Assembly (NCBI GenBank): GCA_030431165.1
Contig: JAUIJQ010000135.1
Coordinates: forward strand, 1 to 7,716
Source of the DNA: Rhodothermia bacterium
GTDB lineage: Bacteria > Bacteroidota > Rhodothermia > Rhodothermales > JABDKH01
Reading direction: 5' to 3'
Length of the DNA: 7,716 nt
Under the pieces are notes generated by a model that made no database searches, had not been told where the DNA came from, and was given only the letters and a program-made list of their open reading frames with translations. This document shows positions 1 to 6,903 of this stretch, in pieces (positions within the stretch are counted from its first letter, which is position 1; every line of letters begins with the position of its first letter). The translations under genes and the position numbers were made by a program.

Positions 1-343
1 GCCGCTCCAGCGTCTCAAGTAGTCTCGATCGTGCGTATGGCTTTACCAGAAAGTCGACCGCGCGCACGTCAAATGCGGAGATTGCGTGTTCATCAAATGC
101 CGTGACAAACACTACGAGCGGCCGCTGAGCCGGGGGCAACGCCTCTACCACGTCAAGTCCGCTGCGATGTGGCATCTTGATGTCGAGGAATGCGACATCA
201 GGCTGAAGCGCCTGGATCTGTCGCAAGGCGTCGTCGCCGTCAACACAGGTTGCGACGACCTCAAAACCTGGTGCTGCGCTGATCGTCGCCGCAAGCGCAC
301 CGCGAATTGCCGGCTCGTCATCTGCCACAAGTGCCCTGATCAT
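1..343 (-). CDS. Response regulator, receiver domain (5' part; probably LytR/AlgR type), cut by window edge
   Basis: Only the first 114 residues are visible, and they form an almost complete receiver domain. The acidic pair is D8/D9 in LVADDEPAIR, the phospho-acceptor is D54 in FLDIKMP, the conserved threonine is T81 in FVTAFDEHA, and the lysine is K101 in DFLVKPY. The output domain lies beyond the left edge. A LytTR DNA-binding domain is inferred, not seen: the adjacent kinase is LytS-type, and receivers with an FVTAFDEHAI...F..RAVDFLVKPY pattern usually belong to LytR/AlgR proteins. I chose ATG 343 because it begins the domain directly (MIRALVADDE) and has a GGGAG about 11 nt upstream. The ATG at 360 opens a frame that stops after six codons. 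The gene follows the kinase stop codon by 19 nt, so the two are probably co-translated. Receiver assignment is very sure; the LytTR assignment is moderate. Confidence 0.93.
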   Translation of the reverse strand, partial: MIRALVADDEPAIRGALAATISAAPGFEVVATCVDGDDALRQIQALQPDVAFLDIKMPHRSGLDVVEALPPAQRPLVVFVTAFDEHAISAFDVRAVDFLVKPYARSRLLETLER

Positions 344-362
344 CCGATGCGTGCTCCCATGG

Positions 363-1580
363 TTACCCGTCGGAACGATAAGGCAGTGAAATCGACGCGA
401 CTGTTCCGCCGTCAGGTCCGGGTGCAACATCGAACGTGTAGTTCCCGGTGCCATACAGCGCATCGAGTCGGGAGCGGGTATTGCGCAGCCCGACGCCATC
501 CCATCGTTCAGGTTCAACGCTCGATGTGCCTGTCATGGCTTGCCGACCGGTGGTGGCTTGCCGACCGGTTGTGGCTTGCAAACCGGTTGTGGCTTGCCGA
601 CCGGTCGTAGCCTGCGTGTCTGTTGCGAGCGGTGTGCCCGCTATCCCGGGTCCGGTGTCGCTGACGGTCATCAGCAACGTGCCGTTGTTTCGCGTCGCCC
701 TGACTGCCACGGTGCCCGGTCCCGCAGCAGGCTCAAAACCGTGCCGGATGGCATTCTCCACCAGCGGCTGCAATATCAATCGCGGCACAACCGCTTCGAC
801 CGTTTCTCGCGGTATATCAAACTGCACCGACAATCGATCCCCAAAGCGTGCCTGTTCCACCGACAGGTACTGTCTGACAAAGTCGATCTCTGCTTGCAGC
901 GTATGCTCGGCTGAGCCCGCGGCGGTCATCCGTCTGAACAGGGTACCAAGCGCCACACTCAGGTCGGTCGCCTCTTCATGTCGATCCTGTTCTATGAGCG
1001 ACGCGATATTCTGAAGTGCATTTGCCAGAAAGTGCGGTCGGATTTGCATGTTGAGCGTCTGCAACCTGGCCTCGGCGAGGCGGCGGTCGAGGATCTGCGT
1101 TCGCAGCGTTGCGCGCGCCGCTGATCGATGGGCGTCAAAAGCGAGAATGGCCACCAACAGCGCCAGGTAGATGACGCCATCGTCGGCAATGCTGTTGGCG
1201 AACATCCGTTGCACCTGTGCGCCGTACGTCATCGGCGGTGTCGTGAACAGCCACGGGACGCCTCGCGTCATTCCGGATACAAGCAGGCAGAGCAGGAAAG
1301 AAACAACAGCCGCACCGACGACATGGATAGGTACGGTCACCCACCAGTTGCTCTTCCTGACCGGGACACGCCGCACAAGTACGACAACCAACAGCGAAGC
1401 CGGCGCCCACGTCAGCCAAATCACGAGCGTGCGAACAACGTGTACCAGGCCGAACGCTTGGCTGGCTGCGCGCGCGGACAAAAAGCCTCCTACGACATGG
1501 ATCAGACCAACGATCAGCCAGAACGCTGTGACATATCCGAGATATCTGGCGCTGCGCTTCATAACCAGATGGTCCGCCAT
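363..1580 (-). CDS. LytS-type membrane sensor histidine kinase (His_kinase/HATPase_c)
   Basis: This is a sensor kinase of 405 residues that should autophosphorylate and pass phosphate to the response regulator encoded 19 nt downstream. Four hydrophobic segments are visible near residues 14-34, 50-70, 79-103 and 135-148, with no soluble sensor domain between them. A basic linker/coiled coil (about 155-178) leads to the LytS-family H box, MQIRPHFLANALQN, with phospho-acceptor H183. The N box is LILQPLVENAIRHG (N276), the G1 box is DTGPGIAG (D308), and the G2 box is DGVGLRNTRSRL (361-372). Between G1 and G2 lies a repeat-encoded QATTGR tract (324-347), which makes the ATP lid unusually long for this family. 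The frame stays open upstream to 1709, but that would overlap the preceding TPR gene by 92 bp with an atypical N-terminus. ATG 1580 or ATG 1562 (MKRSARYLGY) is more plausible; neither has a strong ribosome-binding site, so the start is uncertain. Confidence 0.93.
   Translation of the reverse strand: MADHLVMKRSARYLGYVTAFWLIVGLIHVVGGFLSARAASQAFGLVHVVRTLVIWLTWAPASLLVVVLVRRVPVRKSNWWVTVPIHVVGAAVVSFLLCLLVSGMTRGVPWLFTTPPMTYGAQVQRMFANSIADDGVIYLALLVAILAFDAHRSAARATLRTQILDRRLAEARLQTLNMQIRPHFLANALQNIASLIEQDRHEEATDLSVALGTLFRRMTAAGSAEHTLQAEIDFVRQYLSVEQARFGDRLSVQFDIPRETVEAVVPRLILQPLVENAIRHGFEPAAGPGTVAVRATRNNGTLLMTVSDTGPGIAGTPLATDTQATTGRQATTGLQATTGRQATTGRQAMTGTSSVEPERWDGVGLRNTRSRLDALYGTGNYTFDVAPGPDGGTVASISLPYRSDG
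523..630 (-). repeat. In-frame 18-bp tandem repeat inside the LytS-type kinase gene
   Basis: Four near-identical 18-bp units occupy 541-558, 559-576, 577-594 and 595-612 (plus-strand unit tgccgaccggtKgtggct, K = g or t, with minor changes). Degenerate copies flank them at 523-540 and 613-630. The unit length is a multiple of three, so the minus-strand reading gives ATTGRQ, ATTGLQ, ATTGRQ, ATTGRQ and then AMTGTS (residues 324 on). A change in copy number would lengthen or shorten the protein without a frameshift. The tract falls between the G1 and G2 ATP-binding boxes. Confidence 0.92.
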
Positions 1581-1617
1581 GCGCAGACCATTGTCAACGC
1601 CGGGCTCGCATTTGCGG

Positions 1618-2562
1618 TCAGCCTTCGGTGTCAGACGAGTCGGCGCGGGGAACGTAGAGCCCGTCGAAGCCGGCTGTCCAGTTCTCGCCGCCATCGGTCG
1701 ATGTCTCAAACAACTGGCGCACGTTGTCGCCCTGCCGCGTAAACGAGAGGCGCGTCAGCGTCTGGTTTCCCGCCGCGTCTGTCTGCGTCGCCACGAGAAT
1801 CAGCTTGCCCTCATCGGCTTCCGTTTCGATGAACTCCGTATGGCTTCCGGAAGCAACCCAGATCTGCTTGTACTTGCCGATCGTAGCGTCGTAGTAGTTC
1901 AGGCTGACCCCCGGGATGCCGCTTGTGTTAGTCCAGCTTTCAGTCAGGGCGCACCCGGCGGCAACGGACTCAATGTCGTTGCGCCCCGCAAGGGATCCGT
2001 TTACAAACACGTCCCACTTCCCGATCCAGAAGTCCAGCTTGTGGTGGTTCGGGTCAGCGCGACACGGGTAGGCGGCAGCCTCCACGCGCGCAAGCAGACC
2101 CGCGAAGCGGTCATCAGCACGAATTGCGTCGAGATCCGTGTCTGTGCTCAGCGTAGCGAGCTGCTGGAACCCGTTGTCAACTGCAGCCTCCAGCTTCGCC
2201 AGCGCCTTATCCGTTTCGCCCAACAGCGCATGCGCACACGCCATGTTGTACGCTGTGGCAGCCGGGGCGATGCCCAGCTTTTCAGCTTCTGCGTACGCCG
2301 ACAGCGCCTCGCGGTAGCTGCCGAGTTGATGCCGACTGGCCCCCAGTCGGTACCAGTATCCGCCGTTTTCCGGATTAGCTGTCGCGAGGTACTGATATGC
2401 TTCAGCAGCGTCGTTCCATTGTTGCTGTTGAAAGTATCCCCTGGCTTGTTCGGGTGTTACGCTGCCCGGTACATCCTGGCGCGCCAGGGCATGTTCGGAT
2501 GTGATCAAAGGTGTGGCGCACAGCGTGACAAGCACGGTGGCGCAGCGGATCGCGCGTCTCAT
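1618..2562 (-). CDS. Exported TPR protein with C-terminal FWIGKWD beta-barrel-like domain
   Basis: The protein has 314 residues. The N-terminus (MRRAIRCATVLVTLCA) is a signal peptide with a likely cleavage after A27 (HALA|RQD), so it should act in the periplasm or outside the cell. Residues 36-131 form about three TPR-like helical hairpins, including AEAYQYLATANPEN, YRLGASRHQLGSYREALSAY and NMACAHALLGETDKALAKLE; TPRs normally mediate protein contacts. From about 165 a separate domain begins with DFWIGKWDV (168-174 core) and continues with GC.LTESW, SLNYYD, KYKQIWVASG and repeated short beta-strand-like segments. This resembles DUF1579-like or lipocalin-like small barrels, whose ligand is generally unknown. 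Two cysteines (C157, C194) could form a disulfide. The frame is open to 2838, but that part overlaps ndh and lacks export signals, so ATG 2562 is chosen; a GGAG lies about 15 nt upstream. It sits 50 bp after ndh and 37 bp before the kinase. Molecular function is not known. Confidence 0.88.
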   Translation of the reverse strand: MRRAIRCATVLVTLCATPLITSEHALARQDVPGSVTPEQARGYFQQQQWNDAAEAYQYLATANPENGGYWYRLGASRHQLGSYREALSAYAEAEKLGIAPAATAYNMACAHALLGETDKALAKLEAAVDNGFQQLATLSTDTDLDAIRADDRFAGLLARVEAAAYPCRADPNHHKLDFWIGKWDVFVNGSLAGRNDIESVAAGCALTESWTNTSGIPGVSLNYYDATIGKYKQIWVASGSHTEFIETEADEGKLILVATQTDAAGNQTLTRLSFTRQGDNVRQLFETSTDGGENWTAGFDGLYVPRADSSDTEG

Positions 2563-2612
2563 GGCGTTACGTGTCTTCTCCGGAAATCCAGTTCTGGGAA
2601 CCACCGGCGAAG

Positions 2613-3968
2613 CTAGACGGCCGTGACTGGAGAGTCTACCGTTTCGTTGCGAGTCGCACCGGGGCTGATGCCATCCGCATTCCCGCGATCGCGATCCCGA
2701 TCCACGGGGATGAGGAGCCGAGCGCTGCGATCGTACGTGAGGTAGTTGTAGACCCAGTTTGCGTACACGTACACTTTGTTGCGGAGGCCAACGATCTGCG
2801 TAAGATGAACAAGCGCCCAGGCGGCCCAGGCAGGCCATCCGCGCAGTTTCAGGCCTGACCCGAGTTCAGCCACAGCGGCACCTCGACCAATGGTCGCCAT
2901 CGTTCCTTTGTCGCGATACCGAAACGGCGTAGTCGACTTGCCGCGAATCGAGGCCGCTATCGCGCGCGCCACGTGGTTCGCGCCCTGAATGGCAACTGGT
3001 GCAAGTTGCGGATGCAGTTCTCCGTTCGCGTCCAGGCTTGCCGCCATGTCGCCGACAACAAAGACGCCGGGCTGGCCCTCGACGCTGAGGTCGGGCCCTA
3101 CAACTATTCGGCCACCCCGCGTCTGAGGAAGGTCGAGCTGATCGGCGAGTGTGCTCGCACGCACACCGGCGCTCCACACAACAGTGCGCGTGGGCAACGC
3201 ATGCGTGATGCCGGACTTGTCTTTGAGAACAACGCGTTCGCGCTCGACGCGGGTTACCACGTGCGAGGCCATGATGTCTACGCCGATCGCGTCCAGTTTT
3301 CTCGCTGCGTACTTTCCAAGCGCCGGTGCAAACGTTCCGAGAACCGCATCGGTAGCCTCGACGAGCACAACGCGCGTCTTTCCGATATCGATCTGGGGAA
3401 AGTCTTTGCGCAGCACGTGCGTAAACAACTCGCGCAGTGCGCCGGCTGTCTCGACGCCGGTCGGACCGGCTCCGACGACAACGAAGTTCAGGCAACCTCG
3501 CTCCATCGCACCGGGATCCCGATCTGCCTCTTCGAACTGGGCGATAATGTGGTTGCGGAGGGTTATCGCGTCTTCGAGCTGTTTGAGCTCAAAGCCGTGC
3601 TCCTCAACGCCTGGCACACCAAACGTGTTGGTGGAGGCTCCGGCTGCAAGCACGAGATAGTCGAACGGAATCAGGCTACCATCACCGAGGACTACGTGCC
3701 GATCGTCCCAGTCCACAGCGGTGACGCGTCCCATCCGAAAACGGAAATTCTTCTGTCTTCGCATGATGCCCCGCACGGTCTCAGCGATTTCATCAGCTTC
3801 GAGTGCAGCGGTCGCCACCTGGTACAGCAGGGGCTGGAACGTGTGGTAGTTGTTCTGATCGATGAGGAGTACATCAACCGGCGTTCGCCGCAGGGCCTTG
3901 GCAAGCTGCAGCCCGCCAAATCCGGCGCCAACCACCACCACGCGAGGCCGTGTTTCTATCGTGGCCAT
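2613..3968 (-). CDS. ndh: Type II NADH:quinone oxidoreductase (NDH-2 family)
   Basis: This 451-residue flavoprotein is predicted to oxidise NADH and reduce membrane quinone without pumping protons, on the cytoplasmic face of the inner membrane. The N-terminal Rossmann motif VVVGAGFGGLQLA (GxGxxG at 14-19) binds FAD, followed by the NDH-2 signature NNYHTFQPLLYQVATAALE (39-57). A second dinucleotide motif, VVGAGPTGVETAG (164-176), binds NADH. FVVGDMAA (303-310, D307) is the FAD-contacting motif before the quinone-site helix LAPVAIQGANHVAR (322-335). The hydrophobic GWPAWAAWALVHLTQIVGL (377-395) and a basic/aromatic stretch fit the C-terminal membrane anchor. Length is normal for the family. The tail after about residue 420 is polar and low-complexity (DRDRDRG, coded by three 6-bp repeats at 2685-2702). 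The start MATIETRPRVVVVGAG is well placed. Its ribosome-binding site (GGGACGG) lies in a predicted hairpin. A carotenoid-type or sulfide-type relative of the fold is possible but less likely. Confidence 0.95.
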   Translation of the reverse strand: MATIETRPRVVVVGAGFGGLQLAKALRRTPVDVLLIDQNNYHTFQPLLYQVATAALEADEIAETVRGIMRRQKNFRFRMGRVTAVDWDDRHVVLGDGSLIPFDYLVLAAGASTNTFGVPGVEEHGFELKQLEDAITLRNHIIAQFEEADRDPGAMERGCLNFVVVGAGPTGVETAGALRELFTHVLRKDFPQIDIGKTRVVLVEATDAVLGTFAPALGKYAARKLDAIGVDIMASHVVTRVERERVVLKDKSGITHALPTRTVVWSAGVRASTLADQLDLPQTRGGRIVVGPDLSVEGQPGVFVVGDMAASLDANGELHPQLAPVAIQGANHVARAIAASIRGKSTTPFRYRDKGTMATIGRGAAVAELGSGLKLRGWPAWAAWALVHLTQIVGLRNKVYVYANWVYNYLTYDRSARLLIPVDRDRDRGNADGISPGATRNETVDSPVTAV

Positions 3969-3972
3969 AATC

Positions 3973-3995
3973 CGTCCCGTGAGATGTGCGGGACG
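3973..3995 (-). promoter_or_regulatory. Perfect 7-bp hairpin covering the ndh ribosome-binding site
   Basis: On the minus strand CGTCCCG (3995-3989), a 9-nt loop and CGGGACG (3979-3973) can pair perfectly. The 3' arm is the only purine-rich Shine-Dalgarno-like sequence upstream of ndh and ends 4 nt before the ATG at 3968. Folding would therefore hide the ribosome-binding site. The pairing is seen directly; a regulatory role is inferred. Confidence 0.6.
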
Positions 3996-4003
3996 CTGAA
4001 GTG

Positions 4004-4037
4004 GGCCCGATTATCGGGCCGCGGGGGCATGTCCCGC
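4004..4037. other. Two adjacent GC-rich inverted repeats in the kinase-ndh gap
   Basis: GGCCCGA (4004-4010) and TCGGGCC (4014-4020) form a 7-bp stem with a 3-nt loop. Directly next to it GCGGG (4021-4025) and CCCGC (4033-4037) form a second stem. No U-run follows either stem on either strand, so this is not a classic intrinsic terminator. It may weaken readthrough from the kinase operon or be part of the ndh leader. The rest of the 140-bp gap (3969-4108) shows no convincing -35/-10 pair. Confidence 0.5.
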
Positions 4038-4108
4038 GTCGGGCGTCGTGTACGGTACCCGGTGTTTGCCGGTTACATGGAGGTTTGGCCAAGAACGGCC
4101 TGTTGGTA

Positions 4109-5473
4109 TCAGAAGCGCAGCCGGAAGACCGTCCGCGATCCGGCCGAAGAAGTGGCCGAGATAGAACCGCCGTGTTGGCGCATGATCTCGCGCGCGAGCG
4201 AGAGTCCGATGCCCGAGCCGTCTTTCTTCGTTGTGAAGAACGGCACAAACAGCTTGTCCATTGCCTCTTCGACGATGCCAACGCCGTTGTCGGTAACCTC
4301 GATGACGGCACGGGACCGCGAATCGATGTACCCCCTCAGCTCGATCGTTGGCTCTTCGACGCCGGCGAGCGCCTGAATTGCATTCTTGACCAGGTTTATC
4401 ATCGTCTGCTCAATAAGGTCGCGGTCAGCGGTCAACGTCAGGCTGGCAGGCTCAACCGACGCGTCGACCCGGATTCCGCCGGATTCGATTTCTTTCTGGT
4501 AGAGTTCGGTGACCGAGTCAAACAGGTCGCCGACAGGAAACACCGTCAGGTCAGGCGGTGGGACGCGCGTGAGTCGTCGGTACTCATTTACAAACCGAAG
4601 CAGCCCCTCAGAACGGCGCGCAATTGTATCGACGGCACCGCGAACGTCAGCCATGGTCTCGTCGGTGTATGCCGGCGCCGCGTGTACGCTGTCTGATTCG
4701 TGGCCCGATCCGTTCAACAAGCCCGCAGCGGTAGATGCGAGCGAAGAGATGGGCGCAACCGAGTTCATGATCTCGTGCGTCAGCACGCGCGTCAGCTTTC
4801 GCCACGCCAACGCCTCAGCTTCATCCAGCTCGCCACCGATGTCCTGCAGCGATACCAGCTTGAATACGTCGCCGCGGATTTTGAAGCCCGTCGCGTAGAT
4901 CGATAGCTGCAGGACTTCCTCTCCATTCGACACCTTGAGCAGATCTTTTGACCCGTACTCGAGCGCATTAAGCTTCGCAACAAGCTCCGGACTGTGCTCT
5001 TTCAGCGCGTTGATGTTCGCAAGGTGCGGCACGTTTAGCAAACGCTTGGCGGCGGAGTTGATAAGGTTTACGTCGCCATCATGGCCAAACGAAATGAGCC
5101 CTGTGCCGACGTGCTGCATGACCGTTTCCAGGTAGCGATACCCCTCTTCCTTTTCGGCGCGCGCCTCGCGGAAGTCATCCATCACGCCCCTGAACGCATT
5201 GGTCAGCTCGAGATACTGCTTCCCGCGTCCGCCGGATGAGAAGCCCTGGGAGAAGTCAGAGTACCGGATGGCGTCGAGCAGCCGCGTGAGGTCCCGGTTT
5301 GTCTTTTCGATGTACCGGATCAGGAGGGAAACCTGGTACGCCGCGAACAGGACGCACAGGACGGCCCACAGGTAGGAGGTCTGGGTAAACGCAAGCAGGC
5401 ACGCGAGGCCGAGCGTCGCCGCAAGGAAGAGCGATCGAACAAGGACGTGGATCCGAAATCGGCGAAGAATCAC
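4109..5473 (-). CDS. NtrY-like PAS sensor histidine kinase, partner of the NtrC-type regulator
   Basis: This membrane kinase has 454 residues. Two hydrophobic helices (about 12-30 and 34-53) are separated by only a few residues, so there is almost no periplasmic sensing domain. A HAMP-like/coiled linker follows (about 54-112), then a PAS-like region (about 114-212, including TGLISFGHDGDVNLINSAAK). The phospho-acceptor segment is LTHEIMNSVAPISSL with H233. The ATPase has an N box INLVKNAIQAL (N364), G1 DNGVGI (395-400), an F box FVPFFTTKKDGSG and G2 GSGIGLSLAREIM (419-431). The arrangement matches NtrY/NtrB-type kinases that control sigma-54 activators. The start is GTG 5473, which overlaps the regulator's TGA by 4 bp (GTGA), indicating translational coupling and a dedicated pair. 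The signal is unknown; the topology favours a membrane or cytoplasmic cue. Confidence 0.95.
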   Translation of the reverse strand: MILRRFRIHVLVRSLFLAATLGLACLLAFTQTSYLWAVLCVLFAAYQVSLLIRYIEKTNRDLTRLLDAIRYSDFSQGFSSGGRGKQYLELTNAFRGVMDDFREARAEKEEGYRYLETVMQHVGTGLISFGHDGDVNLINSAAKRLLNVPHLANINALKEHSPELVAKLNALEYGSKDLLKVSNGEEVLQLSIYATGFKIRGDVFKLVSLQDIGGELDEAEALAWRKLTRVLTHEIMNSVAPISSLASTAAGLLNGSGHESDSVHAAPAYTDETMADVRGAVDTIARRSEGLLRFVNEYRRLTRVPPPDLTVFPVGDLFDSVTELYQKEIESGGIRVDASVEPASLTLTADRDLIEQTMINLVKNAIQALAGVEEPTIELRGYIDSRSRAVIEVTDNGVGIVEEAMDKLFVPFFTTKKDGSGIGLSLAREIMRQHGGSISATSSAGSRTVFRLRF

Positions 5474-6852
5474 AGGCCGTATTTCTCGAGGCGGCGATAC
5501 AGTGAGCCCCGGGTGAGCCCGAGCTGTTCGGCCGCGTGGCTGATGTTGCCCCCCGACTTGTCGAGGGCCCGGCGAATCACCGTCTTCTCGACCTCCTCCA
5601 GATTAAATGTATCAAACACAAAGCCGTCCAGCGTCTCGTCGTGTTCGTGCTGCCCGGCGAAAAAGAAGTCGTCGGGCTGGAGGACCGTGGATTCAGTCAT
5701 GATGATCGCGCGCTCAACCATGTGTTGCAGTTCACGCACGTTGCCGGGCCAGTGGTACTTCTCGAGCTTGGCGACGGCTGCCGCCGAGATGCCGGTGACC
5801 GCCGACTGGTATTTGCGGCGGTACATGTCGAGAAAGAAATCCGCAAGCAACGGTACGTCTTCGTGGCGTTCCTGTAGAGGGGGAATCCGAAGCTCCACCG
5901 TGTTGATGCGGTAAAGCAAGTCCTGTCGGAACCGATTCTCCCGTACCATCTCGTAGATGGGCATGTTCGTCGCGCAGATCAGGCGGACGTCAAATGAGAC
6001 CGGCTTGTTCGAGCCAACGCGTACCACCTGCCGGTTCTGCAGCGCGGTGAGCAGCTTGGCCTGGAGCGGAGGCGACAGGTCGCCAATCTCATCAAGGAAG
6101 AGCGTCCCGCCGGATGCCACTTCAAACCGGCCGGCGCGATCTGCGCGTGCGTCTGTGAACGCCCCCTTGACGTGCCCAAACAGCTCGCTCTCAAACAGCG
6201 ATTCCGGGATGGCCGCCATATCGACAGTGACGAAGACTTCGTCGGCACGTTGCGAGGCCCGGTGAACGGCCCGGGCGGCCAGCTCTTTTCCGGTTCCGTT
6301 TTCTCCGAGGATGAGCACGTTTGCGTCGGTGCGCGCAACCTTGTCGATGGTGTTGAACACGCGCACCATCGAAGGTGCCTGACCGACAAACGCCTGGTAT
6401 GGATGGTCCAGGTCGGCGCTGAGTTGTTTGCCGCGGGAATGGAGCCGCTGTACCTCAACCCGCGAATCCCGGAGTCGTGACGCCGCAGTAAGCGTCGCCA
6501 GGAGTCGCTCGTTCTGCCATGGCTTGAGCACGAAGTCAGCGGCGCCCTGCTTGATTGCACGCACCGCGGTTTCGATGTCACCATACGCGGTGATGAGGAC
6601 GACGGTCGCAGCCGGGTCGATCTCAAGGATGCGGTCCAGCCAGTGGAACCCCTCACGGCCCGATGTCACATCCTCATGGAAGTTCATATCCAGCAGGATG
6701 AGGTCGTACGACGTGTTGTGCATCAACGACGGCACCCGCTCGGGATTGCGCTCGGTGTGTACGACGGATGCATGCTTCTTCAGCAGAAGCTGCAGCGCGT
6801 GCAGCACGTCAGCATCGTCGTCAACAATGAGGAGCTTTCCGAATGTGGCCAT
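5470..6852 (-). CDS. NtrC-family sigma-54-dependent response regulator with GAFTDA loop
   Basis: The protein has 460 residues and three domains. The receiver (about 1-125) has D11/D12/D13, phospho-acceptor D55 in LILLDMNF, T88 and K110 (VLKPW). The loop after D55 is a few residues longer than usual (HEDVTSGREG). The AAA+ domain (about 153-385) has Walker A GENGTGKE (183-190), ESELFGHVKGAFTDA (GAFTGA position 230-235), Walker B GTLFLDEIGDL (D254/E255), CATNMP and the arginine-finger region FRQDLLYRIN. The C-terminus is a Fis-type helix-turn-helix (NISHAAEQLGLTRGSLYRRL, 436-455). It should oligomerise on enhancer sites when phosphorylated and remodel sigma-54 holoenzyme. The fifth residue of the GAFTGA loop is D234 rather than G. 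ATG 6852 (MATFGKLLIVDDD) starts the receiver directly but has no Shine-Dalgarno; three 10-bp repeats lie just upstream. The next gene overlaps by 4 bp. The likely targets are the divergent adaptor gene and its own operon. Confidence 0.96.
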   Translation of the reverse strand: MATFGKLLIVDDDADVLHALQLLLKKHASVVHTERNPERVPSLMHNTSYDLILLDMNFHEDVTSGREGFHWLDRILEIDPAATVVLITAYGDIETAVRAIKQGAADFVLKPWQNERLLATLTAASRLRDSRVEVQRLHSRGKQLSADLDHPYQAFVGQAPSMVRVFNTIDKVARTDANVLILGENGTGKELAARAVHRASQRADEVFVTVDMAAIPESLFESELFGHVKGAFTDARADRAGRFEVASGGTLFLDEIGDLSPPLQAKLLTALQNRQVVRVGSNKPVSFDVRLICATNMPIYEMVRENRFRQDLLYRINTVELRIPPLQERHEDVPLLADFFLDMYRRKYQSAVTGISAAAVAKLEKYHWPGNVRELQHMVERAIIMTESTVLQPDDFFFAGQHEHDETLDGFVFDTFNLEEVEKTVIRRALDKSGGNISHAAEQLGLTRGSLYRRLEKYGL

Positions 6853-6856
6853 GGGT

Positions 6857-6886
6857 ATGCGCAGTGATGCGCATTGATGCGCGTGG
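6857..6886. repeat. Three 10-bp direct repeats before the regulator start codon
   Basis: ATGCGCAGTG, ATGCGCATTG and ATGCGCGTGG follow each other at 6857-6866, 6867-6876 and 6877-6886 (plus strand). The first two contain the palindrome TGCGCA; all three share ATGCGC. The 10-bp period puts the units on one face of the helix. On the minus-strand transcript, units 1 and 2 can form a perfect 7-bp hairpin (6857-6863 with 6868-6874) ending 4 nt before the ATG, and units 2 and 3 can form a competing one. They lie downstream of the putative sigma-54 start at about 6893. Confidence 0.8.
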
Positions 6887-6903
6887 GAGTGGCGACTTCG
6901 CCC

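Noticed and set aside
1592..1597. Minus-strand TTGACA upstream of the kinase as a -35 box
   Set aside because: The sequence 17 bp downstream (GACCAT) is a poor -10, and the spacing to the start codon would be too short.
1581..1709. 43-residue N-terminal extension of the LytS-type kinase
   Set aside because: It would overlap the TPR gene's 3' end by 92 bp and is Arg/Pro/Thr-rich without membrane or sensor character; ATG 1580 or 1562 fits better.
1171..2616. Long plus-strand open frame (481 codons) opposite the TPR and kinase genes
   Set aside because: It has no family motifs and a composition typical of the antisense of GC-rich genes, while the minus strand encodes clear signal peptide, TPR and FWIGKWD features.
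2685..2702. Three 6-bp gcgatc/ccgatc units in ndh (DRDRDR)
   Set aside because: Too short and in a polar, non-conserved C-terminal tail; probably simple codon repetition.
2563..2838. 92-residue N-terminal extension of the TPR protein
   Set aside because: It overlaps the ndh C-terminus and would bury the obvious signal peptide inside the protein.
4004..4020. Intrinsic terminator for the regulator-kinase operon
   Set aside because: The 7-bp stem is good, but no U-run follows on either strand, so it is reported only as an inverted repeat.
2973..4376. Long plus-strand open frame (467 codons) opposite ndh
   Set aside because: The minus strand carries unmistakable NDH-2 motifs; the plus-strand product shows none and crosses a gene boundary.
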